Assembly (NCBI GenBank): GCA_021771035.1
Contig: JAETPU010000016.1
Coordinates: 1 to 57,945 of the forward strand
Origin: Marvinbryantia formatexigens
GTDB taxonomy: Bacteria; Bacillota; Clostridia; Oscillospirales; Ruminococcaceae
DNA: 57,945 nt
Direction: 5' to 3'
Below the pieces are notes generated by a model that saw nothing but the letters and a program-made list of their open reading frames with translations, was not told the origin of the DNA and did no database searches. Made by a program: the position numbers and the translations under genes. Positions 53,555 through 57,945 of this stretch are shown here, in pieces. How positions within the stretch are numbered: the stretch's first letter is position 1; each line of letters starts with the position of its first letter.

Positions 53555-53627
53555 AGCAGGATACGCCCGGAGGAACTCTCCGGCCCGGCGGTGCCCGAAG
53601 GCGGTTTTCAGAAAGGATGGGTGGTCT

Positions 53628-53954
53628 ATGAAATGGTGCAGTAATTTGTTTTCCTATTCGGATTCCCAGCTCTCCTCAGGGGAGGAGCTGGTTGAGGAGA
53701 TTCTCAGGCGTCCGGATGTCCGTATTGAACGCATTATCAGCACCGGGCAGGTCAGCGGATGGTACGACCAAAAGGAGGCCGAATGGGTGTGCCTGGTGCA
53801 GGGAAAGGCCCAGCTGGAATATGAGGGCGGCCAAACGCAGGATTTGACGGCGGGGGATATCGTATTCCTGCCGGCCCATAAAAAGCACCGGGTCAGCGCC
53901 ACCTCCCGGCAGCCGGCCTGCATCTGGCTGTGCGTGTTTTTCCCCGGGGATTAA
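53628..53954 (+). CDS. Cupin domain protein
   Basis: This 108-residue single cupin has VSGWYDQKEAEWVCLVQGKAQLEYEGG and LTAGDIVFLPAHKKHRV, which is cupin motif 2 with its His. Motif 1 has lost most metal ligands (YDQKEAEW). It may be a sensor or a small isomerase. The stop codon overlaps that of the convergent biotin ligase gene (shared TTAA). Confidence 0.9.
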   Translation: MKWCSNLFSYSDSQLSSGEELVEEILRRPDVRIERIISTGQVSGWYDQKEAEWVCLVQGKAQLEYEGGQTQDLTAGDIVFLPAHKKHRVSATSRQPACIWLCVFFPGD

Positions 53955-54715
53955 ACGTATCCGTACAGGCCCCGCACCGAGGCCTCCCCGGCGCGGACGG
54001 TGATGTCCCCCTGGGGTGTGCGGCACAATAAGCTGCCGTCTCCGGCGATATCGACAGCGGTTCCCTCCACTGTGCTGCCCTCATAGAGGACGCGCACCGG
54101 CCGTCCCAGGGTGACGCAGACGCGGCAATATTCCTCCCGCAGGCTCTCAAACCCCTCCCGGCAGTACTGCCCCCAAATAGCTTCCAGGGCGTTGAGCACC
54201 TGGGCAGCGGCGGCTTCGGGGGTAAGGTTCTCCCCGGTTTCAGAGAGGATGGAGGCCGCGTAGGGCAGCCCCGCGGCCTGGAAATCCTCCCGGGTTTGGG
54301 TGAGATTGATTCCAAAGCCGCATACGGCGCTGATGGTCTCCCTAATCCGGCTTTCACACAGGATGCCGCACAGTTTCCTGCCGTTTAAAAGCACGTCGTT
54401 GGACCATTTGAGCGTGCATCCGCAGGAGAGCCCCCTTGTAAGAGCCAGCCCGCACAGCAGGGGTAGATGGGTCAGGGACTGCTGAGGAATATTGTGGAGC
54501 AAAACCGACATTGCCAGTGCAGAACCGGGCCGAAAACTCCAGGTGTTTCCCCGCCTGCCCCGTCCCTTTGTCTGTTCCCGGGCAGTCACCAGGGTGCCGT
54601 GGGGCAGGGAGAAGGCCTGCTCTTTCAGATAGTTGTTGGTGGAGTCCACACTGGAAAGTGCTATCCAGGTTCTGCCTAAATGGGCAGTGGTGAGCCCCTC
54701 GAGTTGTGCTGCCAT
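53951..54715 (-). CDS. Biotin-[acetyl-CoA-carboxylase] ligase, catalytic type
   Basis: This 254-residue ligase has the biotinyl-AMP loop TKGRGRRGNTW, LKWSNDVLLNGRKLCGILCE and a C-terminal SH3-like domain. It attaches biotin to carboxylase subunits. It lacks the N-terminal HTH of BirA, so it should not regulate transcription. The ATG at 54715 follows AGAAAGG. Confidence 0.93.
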   Translation of the reverse strand: MAAQLEGLTTAHLGRTWIALSSVDSTNNYLKEQAFSLPHGTLVTAREQTKGRGRRGNTWSFRPGSALAMSVLLHNIPQQSLTHLPLLCGLALTRGLSCGCTLKWSNDVLLNGRKLCGILCESRIRETISAVCGFGINLTQTREDFQAAGLPYAASILSETGENLTPEAAAAQVLNALEAIWGQYCREGFESLREEYCRVCVTLGRPVRVLYEGSTVEGTAVDIAGDGSLLCRTPQGDITVRAGEASVRGLYGYV

Positions 54716-54822
54716 GAAAATCAACCTTTCTCTGGTTTTGGCGTCGGGAAATTCCCGATGCGGCAAAGGTCCAATGCCCGGGCTTCCCCAAAAAGAGGAG
54801 CTTCAGGTTCGGACTGTTCCGG

Positions 54823-55308
54823 TCACTGGCGCTCTATGGGCGCAATATTCATCAGGATCCCGTTCTGGGCGATTTCCAGTACGCCATAGGTGGCGCCGCC
54901 CTCCCGGGGAGCGCCGATACTGCCCGGATTCATCACATACAGCCCATCGTCATATTCCGTATGGGGAATATGGGTGTGCCCGTACAGGACGACCCGGCAG
55001 CCGGCTGCCCGGGCCGCCTTTTTTAATTCCTCCAGGGAAAATTTGACCCCGTAGGTATGCCCGTGGGTGACAAACAGCTTGGTCTTGCCTGCGCGCACAA
55101 TCCGGGAGGCGGGCTCCAGGGAGCCCCAGTCGCAGTTTCCGGCCACGCCGACGATCGTAAGATTGGGATACAGGGAGCGGATATCATCCAATTCACGCTC
55201 GCCGTCCCCTAAAAACAGCACCAGATCCGCGGAATCCTTCTGGAGCTCCATCAACTGGTGCAGAACGGTAAAATTCCGATGGCTGTCTGATATTACAACA
55301 ATTTTCAC
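54823..55308 (-). CDS. YfcE/MJ0936-type metallophosphoesterase
   Basis: These 161 residues carry all the metal motifs: VISDSHRN, FLGDGERELDD, VAGNCDWG, FVTHGHTYG, LYGHTHIP and NPGS. It is a cytoplasmic phosphodiesterase of broad specificity. It starts with GTG at 55308 behind AGGAGAA. One copy of the structured repeat lies upstream. Confidence 0.94.
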   Translation of the reverse strand: MKIVVISDSHRNFTVLHQLMELQKDSADLVLFLGDGERELDDIRSLYPNLTIVGVAGNCDWGSLEPASRIVRAGKTKLFVTHGHTYGVKFSLEELKKAARAAGCRVVLYGHTHIPHTEYDDGLYVMNPGSIGAPREGGATYGVLEIAQNGILMNIAPIERQ

Positions 55309-55366
55309 CGCAGTTTCTCCTCTTTTCCTTGTCCGGGTGCGCATAGTGTACGGATTCCCGCCATAT

Positions 55367-55456
55367 AGTATAATGTTCCCGCAGAATGGGAACACGCAAT
55401 CGTCTTGAGTGGTTCAGACGGCCCGAGCCCAACCAAAAATGTCCTGGTTTGTTCCG
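55367..55456 (+). repeat. Single copy of the structured intergenic repeat
   Basis: AGTATAATGTTC begins the hairpin GTTCCC/GGGAAC, followed by CGTCT..AGACG and the tail ACCAAAAATGTCCTGG. It is diverged from the copies at 19.8 and 53.4 kb but has the same order of elements. Confidence 0.6.
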
Positions 55457-55526
55457 GGATGACAGGGGCGCCAGTCTCCTTTTTTTAATTCCTGCATATG
55501 ATACATAAGAAGGCAGGTGACTGAAG

Positions 55527-55766
55527 ATGAACCAGAATCAAAATTTTCAAATCCCGCAGGAGCGGCTCAACCAGATGCTGCAGATGGCCAGCCAGAAGCT
55601 GGGCACCACGCCCGAAGAGCTGCAGCGCCAGCTGCAAAACGGCAACTTTGACGCTCTAAAGGGAAATCCCATGGTAAATTCTGTCCTCAAGGACCCCAAA
55701 AAGCTCCAGCAGATGCTGAATAATCCCCAGATTCAGCAGATGCTGCGGGGAATGGGCAAACAGTAA
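55527..55766 (+). CDS. Small Gln-rich conserved protein, unknown function
   Basis: These 79 residues are helical and rich in Gln, Asn, Leu and Met: LNQMLQMASQKLGTTPEELQRQL then LQQMLNNPQIQQMLRGMGKQ. It has no signal peptide or membrane span. The ATG at 55527 follows AGGTGACTGAAG. It is the first of three genes of unknown function in one direction, and I recognise this kind of cluster from other Clostridia without a name for it. Confidence 0.8.
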   Translation: MNQNQNFQIPQERLNQMLQMASQKLGTTPEELQRQLQNGNFDALKGNPMVNSVLKDPKKLQQMLNNPQIQQMLRGMGKQ

Positions 55767-55957
55767 AACCCCCGTAAGGATGACCGGCGGCTGGGATACA
55801 GGCCGCTGGAATCCTTTGCAGGGGAAGGGTCAATCGAAAGGGGATTGCCCGGCAAAAGTATGCCCTGAACCCCCGGGGCATCTATTTTCTTATCTTACAA
55901 CAAAACTTCTGCAAACACAATAAGCACCCTTTGTACGCAGAGAAATGGCGGTAATTT

Positions 55958-56581
55958 ATGGACGATCTATCTGCAACCATCAATCAGGTGCTCTCCAGTG
56001 AGGAGGGCAGAAAACAGCTGCAGGCTGTGGCCTCCATGCTCACAGGCTCTTCACCGGAGCAAAATACGGCTGCCGGCCAGGGGGCCTCTGCGCAGCAGGG
56101 CGGCTCGTCCGGCTTTGATTTATCCAAACTGGGGGAAATGCTTTCCCAGATAAGCCCTCCGTCAGCACCGGCGGCACCTGTGCCTGCGGGGGAATCCGGA
56201 GGTTCCGGCGATCTGTCCGGGCTGGCCCAGATGCTCTCCGGAGTTTTGGGAGGGGGAACCCCGGCGGCACAGCCCGCATCGGCGCAGACCTCCTCAGGCC
56301 CGGATTTATCTTCCCTAATGAAGATGCTGGGTGCGGGCGGAGCTCCTGGCACGGGGGGAGCCTCCCTTCCGGCTTTGGATATGAACACGCTGATGAACCT
56401 GCAGAAAATATTTTCCTCCTTTAACCGGGAGGATGAAAATATCCTGCTTCTGCGGGCGCTCAAGCCGCATTTAAAGGAGCGCAATCAAAAAAAGGTGGAT
56501 GACGCTATCCGGATTATGCAGCTCATTAGTGTTCTGCCGCTGATTAAAGAATCCGGTTTGTTTGGGGGGAGTCTATTTTGA
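55958..56581 (+). CDS. Low-complexity protein with DLSxLxxML repeats
   Basis: This 207-residue protein has an N-terminal helix, then at least three DLSKLGEMLS / DLSGLAQMLSG / DLSSLMKMLG repeats separated by Gly/Ser/Pro/Ala spacers. A conserved C-terminal helical domain follows (NLQKIFSSFNREDENILLLRALKPHLKERNQKKVDDAIRIMQLI). Function unknown. No clear ribosome binding site precedes the ATG. The stop overlaps the next start (TTGA). Confidence 0.8.
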   Translation: MDDLSATINQVLSSEEGRKQLQAVASMLTGSSPEQNTAAGQGASAQQGGSSGFDLSKLGEMLSQISPPSAPAAPVPAGESGGSGDLSGLAQMLSGVLGGGTPAAQPASAQTSSGPDLSSLMKMLGAGGAPGTGGASLPALDMNTLMNLQKIFSSFNREDENILLLRALKPHLKERNQKKVDDAIRIMQLISVLPLIKESGLFGGSLF

Positions 56582-57069
56582 ATTGGCAGAAATCCGGGTA
56601 TTCTCCCGGGGAACTGAGCCGGATGCAGCAGGAGGCCATCCAGCGCGCCAGGGAGATGCAGCGGCGCGCCCAGGCGGCAACCCAGCAGTTTAACCGGGAA
56701 TTCTCCCCGGACGGCACAGGGGATTTGCGCAATAGGCCCCAGGGGCAGGCTCAAAACCGTTCCCGCCCCAGCCAGTCTCAAACCAGCCGCTCCTCCTCTC
56801 AGCAGCCCAAACCGGAGGAACACACCTCCCCGCCGCCGCCAGCCCCTCAGAAAGCCCAGCCACAGGAATCCCATCCGGCAAAACCGCCGCAGGAGAGTGC
56901 TCCGCCCCAGCCCATGGGGGCCAATTTACTCTCTCCCATCCATCAGGTGATGGATGCCTTACATCTGGATCATGAAAAGATAGTCCTGATTGGCCTGATG
57001 CTGATTTTGCTCAATGAGGGCGGGGATAAAAAACTGCTGCTGGCCCTGGCCTATCTGCTTTTGTTCTGA
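56578..57069 (+). CDS. Pro/Gln-rich protein with hydrophobic C-terminus
   Basis: This 163-residue protein has a helical basic N-terminus (GELSRMQQEAIQRAREMQRRAQ), a long disordered Pro/Gln/Ser middle and a C-terminal hydrophobic hairpin (LIGLMLILLNEGGDKKLLLALAYLLLF) that may anchor it in the membrane. It starts with TTG at 56578, overlapping the previous stop, behind GGGGGGAG. Function unknown. Confidence 0.78.
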   Translation: MNWQKSGYSPGELSRMQQEAIQRAREMQRRAQAATQQFNREFSPDGTGDLRNRPQGQAQNRSRPSQSQTSRSSSQQPKPEEHTSPPPPAPQKAQPQESHPAKPPQESAPPQPMGANLLSPIHQVMDALHLDHEKIVLIGLMLILLNEGGDKKLLLALAYLLLF

Positions 57070-57095
57070 CATACCATCTTACCGCCAGATCGTCC

Positions 57096-57125
57096 AAAAC
57101 TCCGGGATTCCCGGAGTTTTTATTT
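57096..57125 (+). terminator. Terminator of the three-gene cluster
   Basis: Stem AAAACTCCGGG-ATT-CCCGGAGTTTT and a T-rich tail. Confidence 0.9.
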
Positions 57126-57171
57126 TGCCATTGGCCTGCTTTTGCCCGGCAGGAAACCGCGAAGAACCCAA

Positions 57172-57945
57172 CCCGGTTTCCATTCTCATAAGGGTGCCGT
57201 ACTACTAGGCTAAGAATGAACTGCCCGCATCCCGATATCCCTTTGAAGTTTTGAGACAAGCCCAAAACTTCCGTAGTTAATTCTATTCCTGTCCATAATA
57301 GTTCTACCGTAATCCGGGGGGTTCATCAAAGAAGGGGGGGCACCGGGACGCTCGTAGTTTAGTTTATATCTTAGCCCCTCAGCGTCCCTTTGAAGTTTTG
57401 GACAAGCCAAAACTTCCATAGATATAAACAACTCTACAGACGTGCTTTGTGGCCTTTGGGTACTTTCTGCTGAAACAAATTACGGAGAATTGAAACTTGT
57501 TTCAATTCTCGTAAGGGATGCCATACTATTTAGGCCAAGAATGAACTGTCCGCATCCCGGCGGCAGGGCTTGGGGTGGGAATTGGATGATAATTTGCATG
57601 GGTGCAATTCACCCTATATCAAAGAAATTCAGAACAACGATCTCCTGTGTTTTTCTAAAAAGTGCAGTTCTACTTCCCATATGGAACGTCACCCAATTCC
57701 CCTCCCAAACTGCTCAATGCCGGGAGGTACTCTGGGCTCAATCGAAACGGCAATCCCACAGTACCTCCGTGAGTTTTGAAACAAGTTCAAAACTCCGCAG
57801 CTTTCCTATGTGCCGAATGGCACCGGGATGCCCTCAGTTTGGTTCTTTGCTTAGTCCCCAATATTGTTCCGACTACGGAGAATTGAAACCTGTTTCAATT
57901 CTCATAAGGGATGCTGTATGACTCAGATAAGAAAGGGCTTAGCGC
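57172..57945. repeat. Gene-free block of mixed palindromic repeats
   Basis: Class I palindromes (arm GAGAATTGAAAC) are at 57485-57510 and 57878-57903, each followed by TAAGGGATGC; a half copy is at about 57174-57205. Class II palindromes (arm GAAGTTTTG or GAGTTTTGAA) are at 57245-57271, 57392-57416 and 57771-57795. An inverted repeat GGAGGTACT..AGTACCTCC spans 57723-57770. Spacing is irregular, so this is not a CRISPR array. No gene is convincing. Confidence 0.75.

Noticed and set aside
57245-57903. CRISPR array
   Set aside because: Palindromes of two different classes at irregular spacing, no constant-length spacers and no cas genes.

Overview
This window looks like chromosomal DNA from a GC-rich anaerobic Clostridia member (Bacillota), probably an Oscillospiraceae/Ruminococcaceae-type gut bacterium. 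That is inference from content. The signs are strong AGGAGG-type ribosome binding sites, a Bacillota darA-holB-ricT-trmN6-rsmI gene block, a clostridial 2[4Fe-4S] ferredoxin, the anaerobe-associated Fe-S scaffold/GGGtGRT pair, DUF6809-like small genes and many intrinsic terminators. I count about 57 protein genes (two of them pseudogenes, one frameshifted) and one tRNA, the initiator tRNA-fMet.

Layout. 0.2-0.8 kb: a small divergent DUF6809/HTH cassette. 0.9-2.7: MarR-MATE efflux operon. 3.2-4.9: Fe-S scaffold-like protein plus GGGtGRT protein. 5.3-7.9: LysR, MerR-like regulator, flavodoxin lipoprotein and a truncated aldo/keto reductase that runs into an AT-rich insert (7.9-9.2 kb) with two exported proteins. 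9.8-15.2: phosphonate operon phnX, iron-ADH, phnD, phnC, phnE1, phnE2. 15.3-17.7: GNAT and a GH13 glucosidase. 18.2-23.5: the darA-holB-ricT-fdx-trmN6-rsmI block, split by structured repeats. 24.2-26.5: UDP-glucose dehydrogenase and UDP-xylose synthase. 26.6-31.9: CNNM/HlyC protein, sugar isomerase-like protein, AEC transporter, a deleted phosphatase pseudogene and an RpiR regulator with two operators. 32.1-34.3: histidine kinase and a response regulator frameshifted in an A7 run. 34.9-37.0: YdcF and azlCD. 37.1-38.4: a second small divergent cassette bounded by 80-bp inverted repeats. 38.6-43.6: two TrkA proteins and secA. 44.3: tRNA-fMet. 44.7-46.6: AraC, monooxygenase, NudC. 46.8-49.7: a 976-residue putative carbohydrate-active protein. 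50.6-57.1: YccF, Zn-ADH, HAD, cupin, biotin ligase, YfcE phosphodiesterase and a three-gene uncharacterised cluster. 57.1-end: gene-free DNA rich in palindromes.

The observations I find most worth following are: (1) a dispersed family of tandem intergenic repeats (19.76-19.99, 53.34-53.55, 55.37-55.46 kb) whose hairpins covary between copies; (2) two small divergent cassettes in which a 24-bp palindrome overlaps the promoter of the partner gene, one of them bounded by long inverted repeats; (3) a phosphonate uptake and phosphonatase operon in which an iron alcohol dehydrogenase takes the place expected for the 2-AEP transaminase PhnW; (4) a strong promoter followed at once by an intrinsic terminator in front of secA. 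No CRISPR array, transposase, integrase, rRNA or prophage was seen.
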